From: an uncultured Clostridia bacterium
Lineage (GTDB): Bacteria > Bacillota > Clostridia > Christensenellales > Aristaeellaceae
Direction of reading: 5' to 3'
Assembly (NCBI GenBank): GCA_934631025.1
Contig: CAKTXR010000042.1
Span: forward strand, 1-25,031
Length of the DNA stretch: 25,031 nt
Below are positions 1 through 7,979 of this stretch, one piece after another; the stretch's first letter is position 1; every line of letters starts with the position of its first letter. The notes beneath the pieces are model-generated. The model searched no databases and had not been told where the DNA came from. It was given only the letters and a program-made list of their open reading frames with translations. The position numbers were made by a program, and so were the translations under genes.

Positions 1-567
1 GGTCTCCACGGTGTCAAATTCGGTGAGCGTCTGCACGATGGCGCTGACCATGTTGCTCTCGGCCGCCGCGTCGGGCAGCTTGGAGATGGGGCCGGTCAGA
101 TTGACGCGCGCCGCGCCGCCGGATATGTCCAGATCGATGTCCGTGCCCTCGGGCATGACGGTGCGCAGGCCCAGCCGCGCGGCCTCCATGTCGTTGTGCG
201 GCGAGGAGACCATCATGGCCAGTGTCGCGCGGGCGATGCCGTCCTGGAGCGGCATTTCGCGCATGACCGGCACGAGATAGCCGTTGTTGTCCTGATAGTA
301 GACCACGGCGTTCACCGTCTGCGCACTCTTCGTCGCTTCGGGCGAAGGCTCGGGGGAGACGGTTTCATGTATCTGCGGCGTGACGGACGGCTCGATGGAC
401 GCGTCGCCTTCCACGCCGGTCTGCGCGCCGCTCTCCGCGCCGGCGGGGCTGTCCGATACAGGCTCGCGATCGCCCCACAGGCTCCATGTGCAGCAGAGTA
501 CGATCGTCAGAGCCAGCAGACAGGCGGAGAGCAGATACATCCTGCGCTGATCGTTGAGAAATTTCAT
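1..567 (-). CDS. GerMN-domain sporulation/germination protein, 3' end outside window
   Basis: Read on the minus strand from the ATG at 567-565, 189 codons lie in the window with no stop, so the C-terminal part is beyond the left edge. The start is fixed by an AAGGAGGG ribosome binding site ending six bases before it. A short cytoplasmic N-terminus (MKFLNDQRR) is followed by a hydrophobic segment at about residues 10-28, then a Pro/Ser/Glu/Thr-rich linker to about residue 75. From about residue 78 (VNAVVYYQDNNGYLVPV) to the edge it resembles the GerMN domain, including PLQDGIARATLAMMV and GGAARVNL. GerMN domains occur in Bacillus GerM and in clostridial spore and envelope proteins; their exact biochemical role is unsettled. 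There is no canonical lipobox (the cysteines follow IVL), so a membrane anchor is more likely than a lipoprotein. The domain call is by motif only. Confidence 0.85.
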   Translation of the reverse strand, partial: MKFLNDQRRMYLLSACLLALTIVLCCTWSLWGDREPVSDSPAGAESGAQTGVEGDASIEPSVTPQIHETVSPEPSPEATKSAQTVNAVVYYQDNNGYLVPVMREMPLQDGIARATLAMMVSSPHNDMEAARLGLRTVMPEGTDIDLDISGGAARVNLTGPISKLPDAAAESNMVSAIVQTLTEFDTVET

Positions 568-648
568 GGCACACCCTCCTTGAACGGTTTTGTTCACGGC
601 CAGTGTATTCCGCTCAAGAACCCGGTATGCGATTCCATTTCGAAACTC

Positions 649-677
649 ATTCTAGCACACTTTGCGTTTGTTTTCAA
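649..677 (-). promoter_or_regulatory. Sigma-A type promoter of the GerMN gene
   Basis: Read on the minus strand: TTGAAA at 677-672, a 17-base spacer, and TAGAAT at 654-649, with an extended -10 (TGC just before TAGAAT). The start codon lies about 80 bases downstream. It points away from the rqcH promoter, so the two transcripts diverge. Confidence 0.75.
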
Positions 678-750
678 CGCCGCGTCCGGTAAGGATTTGC
701 GCTTCGTCCGGCGCGGAGGGAAAAGATTTGTGTCATTCTGGGAAAAAGAA

Positions 751-779
751 TTGCCATTGCGCGCGCTTGCCATTATAAT
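751..779 (+). promoter_or_regulatory. Sigma-A type promoter of rqcH
   Basis: TTGCCA at 751-756, a 17-base spacer and a perfect TATAAT at 774-779. Transcription should start near 786, giving a leader of about 30 bases before the rqcH start at 816. Confidence 0.85.
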
Positions 780-815
780 AGAATAGAATCAAATGTTCAA
801 CGGAGGGATACCGCT

Positions 816-2540
816 ATGCCGATGGACGGCGTTATGCTGGGCTTTATGACGCGCGAGTTAAACGACAGGCTGTCGGGCGGCCGCGTGGATAAAATCGCGC
901 AGCCCGAGCGCGACGAGATATTACTGACCATTCGCAATAAGGGCGAAAATCATATGCTGCTGATCACGGCGGCGGCGAACGGCGCGCGGATGCACCTGAC
1001 GCGCGAAAAGAAGAACAACCCGCTCGAGCCGCCGACATTCTGTATGCTCATGCGCAAGCACATTCTGGGCGCACGCGTGCTGGAGATCCGCCAGTACGCC
1101 GGCGACCGCATCGCCGAAATCGCTTTTGAGGCGCTCGACGAGATGGGCGATTACACCGTGCGCACACTGATCTGCGAGTTCATGGGCAAGTATTCCAACC
1201 TGATCCTCGTGCAGCAGAGCGGCAAGATCATCGACAGCGTGTGCCGCGTGACCGACGAAATCAGCCGCGTGCGCGAGGTTCTGCCGGGACTGATGTATCA
1301 AAGACCGCCCCAGCAGGGCAAAATGAACTATGCCGCGCTGGATAAGGGCGCGCTCTCCAACGCGCTGCGCGTGCAGACAGGCCCGCTTTTTAAGGCGCTT
1401 CAGGCGACCGTGAGCGGCCTGTCTCCCCAGACGGCGCGGGAAATCGCCCTGCGCGCGGCGGGGGACGAGAGCGCCGCCGTGGATGAAAACACCGCCGACG
1501 CGCTGGCCGAAAAGGTCTGCGCCGTGTTTGCAAATTTGCCGGCACTGACGCGCCCCACGCTGGTGCGGGACGAGACGGGCAAGGCGGTCGACGTAACGCC
1601 GTTCGCTTACCTTACGCGCGCCGCGCTGGACAACGAGATGATGGAGTCGCTCTCCGCGGCGCAGGAGGCGTATTTCAGGACGCGCGACAAGGCCGAGCGG
1701 CTGCATCAGAAAGCCGCGTCGCTCAACCGCGTTTTGAAAAACAACATCGAGCGCTGCGAAAAGAAGCTGGGACTTCAGATGAACGCGCTTTCCGACAGCG
1801 AGCGCATGGAGGAATACCGCGTCAAGGGCGAGCTGCTCTCGGCCGCACTCTATAAGGTGGAAAAGGGCGCGAAGGCCGTGTCGCTGCCCAACTATTACGA
1901 TCCGGACTGCGGCGAAATGCTGATCGAGCTGGATCCCAGGCTCAGCCCCGCCGCCAACGCGCAGCGCTATTTCAAGCTCTATCAGAAGGCGCGCTCCGCC
2001 CGCCGTCTGGCGGCCGAGCAGAAGGAAAGGACGGAGGAGGAGCTTGACTACCTCGAGGGACAGCTCGAAAACCTCGGAAAATGCACAGAGGAGGCCGAGC
2101 TGTTCGAGATCCGCAGCGAGCTGGAGCACGAGGGCTATGTCAAGCCGTCGCGCAACCGCAGCCAGATGAAGAGCCTTGCGCCGTCGCGCCCGCTCAAAAT
2201 GTTTGCCTCCGACGGCACGGTGATTCTGGTGGGCAAGAACAATTTGCAGAACGACAAGCTTACGGCCAGCGCGCAGCCCAACGAAATCTGGCTCCACGCC
2301 AAGGACATGCCCGGCTCGCACGTCATCATCGTGGGCGAAAATCCGTCCGATCAGACGATCGGCGAGGCTGCGTCGCTGGCGGCGTACTACAGCAAGGGAC
2401 GTTCGTCGAGCCGCGTTCCGGTCGACTATACACTCCGCAAATACGTCAAAAAGCCGGGCGGCGCGAGGCCGGGGTTCGTGATCTACACGCACCAGAAAAC
2501 GCTCTCCGTTCAGCCGCGGGAGGTTATCGCGCGGGATTGA
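816..2540 (+). CDS. rqcH: NFACT family protein, RqcH/Rqc2 homologue (fibronectin-binding A N-terminal type)
   Basis: 574 residues, near the usual family length. RqcH binds peptidyl-tRNA on stalled 50S subunits and directs C-terminal alanine tailing, which marks the chain for degradation. The NFACT-N domain covers about residues 4-130; Asp97-Arg98 (in YAGDRIAEI) match in position and context the DR pair needed for tailing in the Bacillus protein. A charged, helical middle (about 270-430) fits the coiled-coil arm, and the NFACT-R domain follows (GKNNLQNDKLT, then WLHAKDMPGSHVIIVG, about 460-560). The ATG at 816 is preceded by ACGGAGGG at good spacing. Older annotations call this family fibronectin-binding protein. 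It has its own promoter and the next gene is 114 bases away. Family assignment is firm; the ribosomal role is taken from homologues. Confidence 0.93.
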   Translation: MPMDGVMLGFMTRELNDRLSGGRVDKIAQPERDEILLTIRNKGENHMLLITAAANGARMHLTREKKNNPLEPPTFCMLMRKHILGARVLEIRQYAGDRIAEIAFEALDEMGDYTVRTLICEFMGKYSNLILVQQSGKIIDSVCRVTDEISRVREVLPGLMYQRPPQQGKMNYAALDKGALSNALRVQTGPLFKALQATVSGLSPQTAREIALRAAGDESAAVDENTADALAEKVCAVFANLPALTRPTLVRDETGKAVDVTPFAYLTRAALDNEMMESLSAAQEAYFRTRDKAERLHQKAASLNRVLKNNIERCEKKLGLQMNALSDSERMEEYRVKGELLSAALYKVEKGAKAVSLPNYYDPDCGEMLIELDPRLSPAANAQRYFKLYQKARSARRLAAEQKERTEEELDYLEGQLENLGKCTEEAELFEIRSELEHEGYVKPSRNRSQMKSLAPSRPLKMFASDGTVILVGKNNLQNDKLTASAQPNEIWLHAKDMPGSHVIIVGENPSDQTIGEAASLAAYYSKGRSSSRVPVDYTLRKYVKKPGGARPGFVIYTHQKTLSVQPREVIARD

Positions 2541-2654
2541 TAATCGTATGTAAAATCACGAGATCAGGCATTAAAAGTATGCAAAATGTGGAAACGAAAA
2601 CAATCCGGCGCGCGTCTATTATCTGAATAGCAGGGATGGGGGAGAAATCGGACT

Positions 2655-4196
2655 ATGCCGGAAGTCAAAAAGAAGAACACGGGCGACGAGGCCGCGGCCT
2701 TCGCTGCGTACGAAAAGAAAAAGAAAGCCGCCGCCAAAAAGAAAACGACCGCCAAAAAATCGGCGGCTTCTAAAAAGGGCGGCTCGAAGCGGCGCAAAAA
2801 GAAGCAGCAGGCCGCCTGGTGGACGTGGCCGGCGATGATCTTCATGTTGCTCATACTGGCCGGACTGGGCGCGGCGGCTGTCCGCGAAAAGGTCAACTAC
2901 GAGCAGTTCGTCGTCATGCGCGAGACGGTCGATCACGAAGGCTTCTATGATAACATTACGATCGACGGCGTGAACGTGGCCGGACGGTCGTATAACGATG
3001 TGCTGTCCTCGCTGGCCGCGCATGAGCAGAGTCTGCGGGACAGTGTCAGCGTGACGCTGGTGTGCGGTGATCAGACCCGCACGATCACCGCCGACGAGCT
3101 GGACTATCACTCGAATTATGAGGACGTGGTGCGGCAGGCCTGGCAGGTCGGCCATGAGGGCACTGTGGCGCAGCGCTATCAGGCCATCCGGCAGCTGCAA
3201 TCCAGCGGCGCGAACTACACCGTCGATCGCGGCTGGGACGCGTCGCTGCTGCGGGCGATCACTGATACGCTCGCCGAGGAGCTGACCGTCGCCGCGAAGG
3301 ACGCGGCTGTGACGGACTTTAATCTGTCTACGCTGTCCTTCAGCTTCAGCGGCGAGCAGGTGGGCGAGTACGTCGATCCCGAGCAGCTCTACAACACCGT
3401 CTACACCGCCATCGTCACTGGCGGCGGCGCGCAGACCGTTGTGGTCTCCCGTCAGGAAATCGCGCCCAAGGTGACGCTTTCCGAACTGCAAAGCCGCATG
3501 GGCATGATGTCTGAGGCCAAGACGACGGCCTCGGGCAACAAAAACCGCAAGTCGAACATCAAGCTGGCGCTGAGCACGCTCAACGGCGTGTGTATACAGC
3601 CCGGCGAGGTGTTCTCCTTCAACGGCACGGTGGGCGAGCGCACAGAAGCGGCTGGATACAAGTCGGCCGGCGCGTTTGTCGACGGTCTGGTGTCGGAGGA
3701 GGTCGGCGGCGGCATCTGCCAGGTGTCTACGACGCTGTTCAACGCCGTGGCCAAATCCGATCTGGAGGTCGTCGCGCGCAGCCCGCATTCCCGTCCGGTC
3801 GGCTATATCGACAAGGGCAAGGACGCGGCGGTGTCGTGGCCCAATCAGGATTTCAAGTTCATGAACGACACCGATTATCCGGTGTATATCGTCGCGCATT
3901 ACGACGATGACGCCAACCGCGTCTATATCGCGCTGTACGGCCTTCAGCTTGCGGACGGCGTTTATATCACCATTGAGGCCAAGACGCTCAAAACCGAGCA
4001 GCCGGGCGATCAGGTCTATATCTACACCAAGGATCTGCCCACCGGCCAGAAGAAGCTGATTGAGGAAGCGCGCGAGGGCTATTACGCCGAGTCCTATAAG
4101 ATCTATCACAAGGCCGACGGCACGGAGATCAGCCGCGAGCTGTACTGCCGCAGCACCTACGCCGCCTCGGGCGCGAAATACAGGGTGGGACAATGA
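2655..4196 (+). CDS. VanW family protein with N-terminal membrane anchor and peptidoglycan-binding domain
   Basis: 513 residues. The first 52 residues are extremely rich in Lys and Ala (EKKKKAAAKKKTTAKKSAA is part of it) and lie before a single membrane segment at about 57-78 (WPAMIFMLLILAGLGAAAV), so this tail should be cytoplasmic and the rest outside. Residues about 95-260 look like the PG_binding_4 domain (YDNITIDGVNVAGRS). The VanW domain follows at about 285-425, with FSFNGTVGERTEAAGY and GGGICQVSTTLFNA. VanW is named from vancomycin clusters, but most family members are ordinary clostridial envelope proteins of unknown function; nothing here implies resistance. Start ATG 2655 has GGGGGAGAAA upstream. 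The stop overlaps the next start (ATGA), so it is translationally coupled to the HAD gene. Confidence 0.9.
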   Translation: MPEVKKKNTGDEAAAFAAYEKKKKAAAKKKTTAKKSAASKKGGSKRRKKKQQAAWWTWPAMIFMLLILAGLGAAAVREKVNYEQFVVMRETVDHEGFYDNITIDGVNVAGRSYNDVLSSLAAHEQSLRDSVSVTLVCGDQTRTITADELDYHSNYEDVVRQAWQVGHEGTVAQRYQAIRQLQSSGANYTVDRGWDASLLRAITDTLAEELTVAAKDAAVTDFNLSTLSFSFSGEQVGEYVDPEQLYNTVYTAIVTGGGAQTVVVSRQEIAPKVTLSELQSRMGMMSEAKTTASGNKNRKSNIKLALSTLNGVCIQPGEVFSFNGTVGERTEAAGYKSAGAFVDGLVSEEVGGGICQVSTTLFNAVAKSDLEVVARSPHSRPVGYIDKGKDAAVSWPNQDFKFMNDTDYPVYIVAHYDDDANRVYIALYGLQLADGVYITIEAKTLKTEQPGDQVYIYTKDLPTGQKKLIEEAREGYYAESYKIYHKADGTEISRELYCRSTYAASGAKYRVGQ

Positions 4197-5017
4197 GCAT
4201 ACGCCTGATTGCCACCGATCTGGACGGCACGCTGCTGGGCGCGGACAAGGAAATTTCGCCCCGAAACGCGTGTGCGCTTCAGGCCTGCATGGCGCGGGGC
4301 GTTCATGTGATGCTGGCCAGCGGCCGCAGTCTGAATGCCGTCGCGCGCATCGCCGAGAGAGCCGGCCTGACGGACGCGCTGGTTCTCTCCAGCAACGGCG
4401 CGCGTCTGGATGAAACGGCGCGCGGCCCCATTCTGCTGGAGGACGGCATTGAGCGGAATATCGCGCGCGAGGCGGCCGAACGGCTGATTTCGGCGGGCGT
4501 TTACGTCGAGTGCTATTCGGACGATGTGATCTATATGGCCAACCGCGCGCCGGTGAAGCGCCACAATCATCAGCCGGGGCTGGCGGCGGACGGCGCGACG
4601 CTGTTCGTCGAGGACGCGGCGCGCTTCCTTGATGAAGGGACGGCGCACGCGCGCAAGCTGATCGTCTTTTCGGACGATCCTGAGCAGCTCGAAAGGGCGC
4701 GCGCGCTGATGCGCGATCTGCCGCTCGACTGCTCGAGCTCGGATACCGACAATCTGGAAATCCTCGCCGCGGGCGCGGGCAAGGGGCGCGCGCTTACATG
4801 GTACGCCGAAAGGATGAACATAGCGCGCGATGAAATCATGGCCTTCGGCGATCAGACAAACGATCTGAGCCTGCTGGAAGAGGCGGGCTGGCCGGTGGCC
4901 ATGGACAACGCCGTGGACGCGGTTAAAGCGCGCGCGCGGCTCATCGCGCCGCATCACGACCGATCGGGCGTGGCGGCGATTGTGGAAAAGTATGTGCTGG
5001 AAGGCGGTCTGAAATAG
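4193..5017 (+). CDS. Cof-type HAD-IIB phosphatase
   Basis: 274 residues, typical Cof/YidA length. The four HAD motifs are present: DLDGTLL with the nucleophile and acid Asp9 and Asp11, LASGRS (motif II), a Lys after a long cap (ARKLIVFSDD is the likely region) and GDQTNDLSLLEEAG (motif IV). The cap inserted between motifs II and III is the C2B type. Such enzymes hydrolyse sugar phosphates, phosphorylated cofactors or flavin phosphates in the cytoplasm; the substrate cannot be read from sequence. The ATG overlaps the stop of the VanW gene by four bases, and trmL begins one base after its stop, so the three form one transcription unit. Confidence 0.92.
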   Translation: MSIRLIATDLDGTLLGADKEISPRNACALQACMARGVHVMLASGRSLNAVARIAERAGLTDALVLSSNGARLDETARGPILLEDGIERNIAREAAERLISAGVYVECYSDDVIYMANRAPVKRHNHQPGLAADGATLFVEDAARFLDEGTAHARKLIVFSDDPEQLERARALMRDLPLDCSSSDTDNLEILAAGAGKGRALTWYAERMNIARDEIMAFGDQTNDLSLLEEAGWPVAMDNAVDAVKARARLIAPHHDRSGVAAIVEKYVLEGGLK

Positions 5018-5018
5018 C

Positions 5019-5531
5019 GTGAATATCGTGCTGGTGGAGCCGGAAATTCCCCAGAATACCGGCAATATCGCGAGAACCTGCGCGGCGACGGGCGCAAAGC
5101 TGCACCTGATTCGGCCGCTGGGCTTCAGCCTGGCCGACAAGTATCTCAAGCGCGCGGGGCTGGACTACTGGAACCTGATGACCTACACGGTCTACGACAA
5201 TATCGAGGAGTTCTACACGCGCAATCCGAACGCGAACTGCTATTACGCCACGAAAAAGGCGGCGCGCAGCTATGCCGAGGTGCGCTATAAGCCGGACGAC
5301 TATCTCGTGTTCGGCCGCGAATCGCGCGGGCTGGACGAGGGGCTGCTTTCGGGCGTGTACGACCGCTGCATCCGCATCCCCATGCGCGGCGAGGCGCGCT
5401 CGCTCAATCTGTCCAACTCGGTGGCCGTGGTGCTTTACGAGGCGCTCCGGCAGCAGGATTTTGCCGGTCTTCAGCAGGCGGGCAGCCTGACGGAAGCGAG
5501 CGCGGGCGCAGAATGGGTCGATTACGTCTGA
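5019..5531 (+). CDS. trmL: tRNA (cytidine/uridine-34-2'-O)-methyltransferase, SPOUT family
   Basis: 170 residues, the full length of TrmL (CspR/YibK). It methylates the 2'-O of the wobble nucleotide in tRNA-Leu isoacceptors using S-adenosylmethionine. Signature segments are present in order: the N-terminal EPEIPQNTGNIARTCAATG, LVFGRESRGLDEGLL in the middle, and the knotted SAM site IPMRGEARSLNLSNSVA. I use the GTG at 5019 because it gives exactly the conserved N-terminus (MNIVLVEPEIPQNTG); a GGAAGGCGG stretch lies 10-18 bases upstream. It begins one base after the HAD stop. The following gene has its own promoter, so this probably ends the rqcH-side group. Confidence 0.93.
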   Translation: MNIVLVEPEIPQNTGNIARTCAATGAKLHLIRPLGFSLADKYLKRAGLDYWNLMTYTVYDNIEEFYTRNPNANCYYATKKAARSYAEVRYKPDDYLVFGRESRGLDEGLLSGVYDRCIRIPMRGEARSLNLSNSVAVVLYEALRQQDFAGLQQAGSLTEASAGAEWVDYV

Positions 5532-5559
5532 AAATAACGCGGCGTTCCGCAATTTTCCA

Positions 5560-5587
5560 TTGCATTTTAGCGCAAATGCGATACAAT
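5560..5587 (+). promoter_or_regulatory. Sigma-A type promoter for the small membrane protein-UDG operon
   Basis: TTGCAT at 5560-5565, a 16-base spacer and TACAAT at 5582-5587. The predicted start near 5594 gives a short leader carrying AAAGGAGG before the ATG at 5623. Confidence 0.75.
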
Positions 5588-5622
5588 AAAGAGAAAAGTC
5601 CCCTCGCAAAGGAGGAGAGAAC

Positions 5623-5838
5623 ATGAGCAGACGAGGATATACGAAGAAGGAAGCCAATCGCCGCCGGACGCGCTTTATGGTGCTGGCCGGCATGGGCGAT
5701 TTTGTCGGCATCGTGATCTCGTTTTTTGTGATACTGGCCTGCGTGGTGCTGCTGACGACGCTGATTACCTGGCTGCGGGGCGATCTGCCGCAGGTGATCG
5801 ACAATTTGAAAAACCCGATTATCAACGCGTTTGAATAA
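5623..5838 (+). CDS. Small single-pass membrane protein, unknown function
   Basis: 71 residues with an excellent ribosome binding site (AAAGGAGG, spacing about seven) and its own promoter, so I consider it real. A basic N-terminus (MSRRGYTKKEANRRRTR) precedes a membrane segment at about residues 27-50 (GIVISFFVILACVVLLTTL), and a short tail ends in NPIINAFE. By the positive-inside rule the N-terminus should be cytoplasmic. I do not recognise the family. It is the first gene of an apparent operon with two uracil-DNA glycosylases and a GNAT-like gene; the next start lies 25 bases after its stop. No function is inferred. Confidence 0.8.
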   Translation: MSRRGYTKKEANRRRTRFMVLAGMGDFVGIVISFFVILACVVLLTTLITWLRGDLPQVIDNLKNPIINAFE

Positions 5839-5863
5839 CAAAAGCACGAACGGGGTGGAGAAC

Positions 5864-6427
5864 GTGACAATTTCCTGGGCGGAGCTGATGGAGCATATTT
5901 CGGCCTGTCAGGCGTGCGATCTGCGGGCAGGCTGCAATCGCGTCGTGCCCGGCGAGGGCGACCCGAACGCCATGGTCATGTTTATCGGCGAGGGGCCCGG
6001 CGCGGACGAGGATCGGCTGGGCCGTCCCTTCGTGGGGCGCGCCGGCGAGCTGCTGACCAAGATGATTCATTCGATCGGCATGGAGCGTACGGATACCTAT
6101 ATCTGCAATGCCGTCAAGTGCCGGCCGCCGCACAACCGCACGCCGCTGCCCGAGGAAATGGATGCCTGCAAGGGCTTTTTGCGCGCGCAGGTGGCGCTGG
6201 TGCGCCCGAAAATCATCGTGCTGCTCGGCTCGACAGCCGGCAAGGCGGTGCTGGGCGATCAGTTCCGCGTGACGCGCGACCGCGGCCGCTGGGTGGAAAG
6301 GAAGGGCGTGTGGTTCATGCCGACCTACCATCCCTCGGCGCTTTTGCGCGACGAGACGCTCAAGCGCCCGGCCTGGGAGGATTTCAAAGCCGTTCGCGAA
6401 AAGATTCGCGAGCTGTCGGGGGAATGA
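5864..6427 (+). CDS. Family 4 uracil-DNA glycosylase with Fe-S cluster cysteines
   Basis: 187 residues. Family 4 enzymes cut uracil from DNA as the first step of base excision repair and carry a 4Fe-4S cluster. Cys15, Cys18, Cys86 and Cys102 give the family spacing CX2C...CX15C. Other motifs are GEGPGADEDRLGRPFVGRAG (motif 1, about 42-61), YICNAVKCRPPHNRTP (about 79-94) and YHPSALLR near the end. The GTG at 5864 is chosen because GGGGTGGAG lies directly upstream and the protein then begins MTISWAELMEHISACQAC, like known members; a TTG at 5831 in the same frame would overlap the previous gene and has no clear ribosome binding site. The KRRIH loop of UdgX is absent. It is directly followed by a paralogue. 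Confidence 0.92.
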   Translation: MTISWAELMEHISACQACDLRAGCNRVVPGEGDPNAMVMFIGEGPGADEDRLGRPFVGRAGELLTKMIHSIGMERTDTYICNAVKCRPPHNRTPLPEEMDACKGFLRAQVALVRPKIIVLLGSTAGKAVLGDQFRVTRDRGRWVERKGVWFMPTYHPSALLRDETLKRPAWEDFKAVREKIRELSGE

Positions 6428-6429
6428 CG

Positions 6430-7005
6430 ATGGAAAAGCTGCGCGCCGAAATGACGGCGTTTTTTCAAAAGCTGTATGTCGACCAGCAGAAGGTGCTGGT
6501 TTTCGGCGAAGGACCGCTCCATGCGCGCCTTATGATGATCGGCGAAGCGCCCGGCGAACAGGAAAGTCTGCAGGGGCGGCCGTTCGTGGGCAAGGCGGGC
6601 AAGAACCTCGACGAGTTTCTGGCGCTCTCCGGCCTAAAACGCGCCGAGCTGTACATCACCAACACGGTGAAGTATCGTCCGGTGAAGCAGTCGGCGGCGG
6701 GCAACACGGTCAACCGTGCGCCTACGCAGGAGGAGATCAAGCTGGGTCTGCCCTTTTTGAAGCGGGAGATCGCGCTGGTCGCGCCCGAGGTCATCGTGAC
6801 GCTGGGCAACGTGCCGCTGCGCGCGCTCATGGGGCGCTCGGCGACGATCGGCGTGCTGCACGGCCAATGGCAGACGTGGGAAGGGCGGCGGCTCTATCCG
6901 CTCTATCATCCCGCGTCGGTCATCTACAACCGCGCGCTCAAGAGCATCTATGAGGAGGACGTCGTGCGGCTGGGCGCGTTCTTTCGGGAGAATACGCCGC
7001 AATGA
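6430..7005 (+). CDS. Uracil-DNA glycosylase superfamily protein lacking all cysteines (paralogue of the gene before)
   Basis: 191 residues. It shares the family 4 core with its neighbour: GEAPGEQESLQGRPFVGKAG, YITNTVKYRP, an NRAPTQEE segment, LVAPEVIVTLGNVPLRALMG and LYHPASVIYN. It contains no cysteine at all: the N-terminal CX2C is missing and the position of Cys86 in the neighbour is Tyr (VKYRP against VKCRP). It therefore cannot hold the Fe-S cluster. It may be a cluster-free glycosylase, or a binding or regulatory partner of the first enzyme. The ATG at 6430 sits six bases after GGGGGA; an ATG at 6424 overlapping the previous stop is also possible and adds two residues. Its stop overlaps the next start (ATGA). 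Confidence 0.88.
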   Translation: MEKLRAEMTAFFQKLYVDQQKVLVFGEGPLHARLMMIGEAPGEQESLQGRPFVGKAGKNLDEFLALSGLKRAELYITNTVKYRPVKQSAAGNTVNRAPTQEEIKLGLPFLKREIALVAPEVIVTLGNVPLRALMGRSATIGVLHGQWQTWEGRRLYPLYHPASVIYNRALKSIYEEDVVRLGAFFRENTPQ

Positions 7006-7979
7006 GCCTACCGAAAGCGCCGCTTTGGATGCAGAAAATGGCGTTTGAACGCCGTCTTGTTGAAATTGCCGCGAGAAGCGGCCTGCGCCTTCCGACCGGA
7101 TGGCGCTTTTTTGAGCGCTCGCCGCTCATGAAGGCCGATCATGCGGCATTTCTTATGCGTAAGGGTAAGACCGGCGCGGCCTGCGTCATGACCGGCGCGT
7201 TTGGACGGGACGGCTTCCTTTCAACGCCGTTCGCCGACGATGAAGCTGCCGCCGATGCGCTGCTGGGCGAGCTGGTCGCGCTTCAAAAACAGTGGGGCGC
7301 GCGGCGGATCGTCGCGCCGGTGAGTCCACGTCTGTTCGATACCGACGGCGGGCTGACTGTTCAGGGGCTTGACGCGGAAACCTCCTGTTTTTCGACGGAC
7401 GCTTTGCCGTTCTGGGATGAACTCCTGCAAAGGTATGGCTTTGCTGTTACCGGCACGGCGTCGCTCTACGCACTGGATGAAGCGCGCTTTCCGGCGGAGT
7501 GCTATGCGCGGGCGGCACGAGAATCGATGCGGCGCTTTGGTTATCGTGTGGTGAGCGCGCGCTCGATGGGACTGGGCGCGGCCGGTTCGGCCATGGCGCG
7601 CCTTGCGCAGAAGGAGCCGCTTTTCGGCATGGATGGACGCGCGTTTTACGAATCGCTCCGCGCGCTGGGCAGCGCCTGGTCGCCGGAAACGACGGCGATT
7701 GCGCTGCGCGGCGGCGAAGCGATCGGCTATCTGCTTACGCTCTGCGATCGGGAAAGGCGCATCCTCCGTGCGGCGACGGCGCAGGTGGCGGCGGCATGGC
7801 GGAGAAAGGGCGTGACGGCGGCGCTGGCCGAGCTGACCATGCGTGAAGGCAGGGGCCTTCGGATTGAAGCCGGCGTGATCGACGATGAAAATTTTACCTC
7901 GCGCTGGTGCGTGGAAAACGCCGGCGGGCGGCGTATAAGATGGATGAAACGCTACGAATTAAAAATAACGAACAGTTAA
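7002..7979 (+). CDS. GNAT-like N-acetyltransferase domain protein, substrate unknown
   Basis: 325 residues, starting at an ATG that overlaps the stop of the second UDG by four bases. The C-terminal third looks like a GNAT fold: AVLG-type strands around EAIGYLLTLCDRERRIL, an acetyl-CoA loop-like WRRKGVTAALAELTMREG (about 265-282), and a closing NFTSRWCVENAGGRR then WMKRYEL, a common GNAT ending. The N-terminal half (for example ACVMTGAFGRDGFLSTPF) may be a second, degenerate GNAT domain. I cannot name a substrate. Coupling to two DNA-repair-type genes suggests co-expression, not a shared pathway. The stop lies within a CAGTTAACTG palindrome and no clear terminator follows. Confidence 0.8.
   Translation: MSLPKAPLWMQKMAFERRLVEIAARSGLRLPTGWRFFERSPLMKADHAAFLMRKGKTGAACVMTGAFGRDGFLSTPFADDEAAADALLGELVALQKQWGARRIVAPVSPRLFDTDGGLTVQGLDAETSCFSTDALPFWDELLQRYGFAVTGTASLYALDEARFPAECYARAARESMRRFGYRVVSARSMGLGAAGSAMARLAQKEPLFGMDGRAFYESLRALGSAWSPETTAIALRGGEAIGYLLTLCDRERRILRAATAQVAAAWRRKGVTAALAELTMREGRGLRIEAGVIDDENFTSRWCVENAGGRRIRWMKRYELKITNS

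Noticed and set aside
921..2492. Long open frame on the minus strand opposite rqcH
   Set aside because: It lies wholly within a clear rqcH gene, has no ribosome binding site or recognisable domain, and long antisense frames are expected in GC-rich coding DNA.
2655..4196. Vancomycin resistance gene
   Set aside because: VanW domains are common in Clostridia outside resistance clusters, and no vanH, vanA/B, vanX or vanRS genes are present.
5539..5556. Terminator after trmL (GCGG/CCGC followed by AATTTT)
   Set aside because: The stem has only four base pairs and the T run is short, so I do not call it a terminator.
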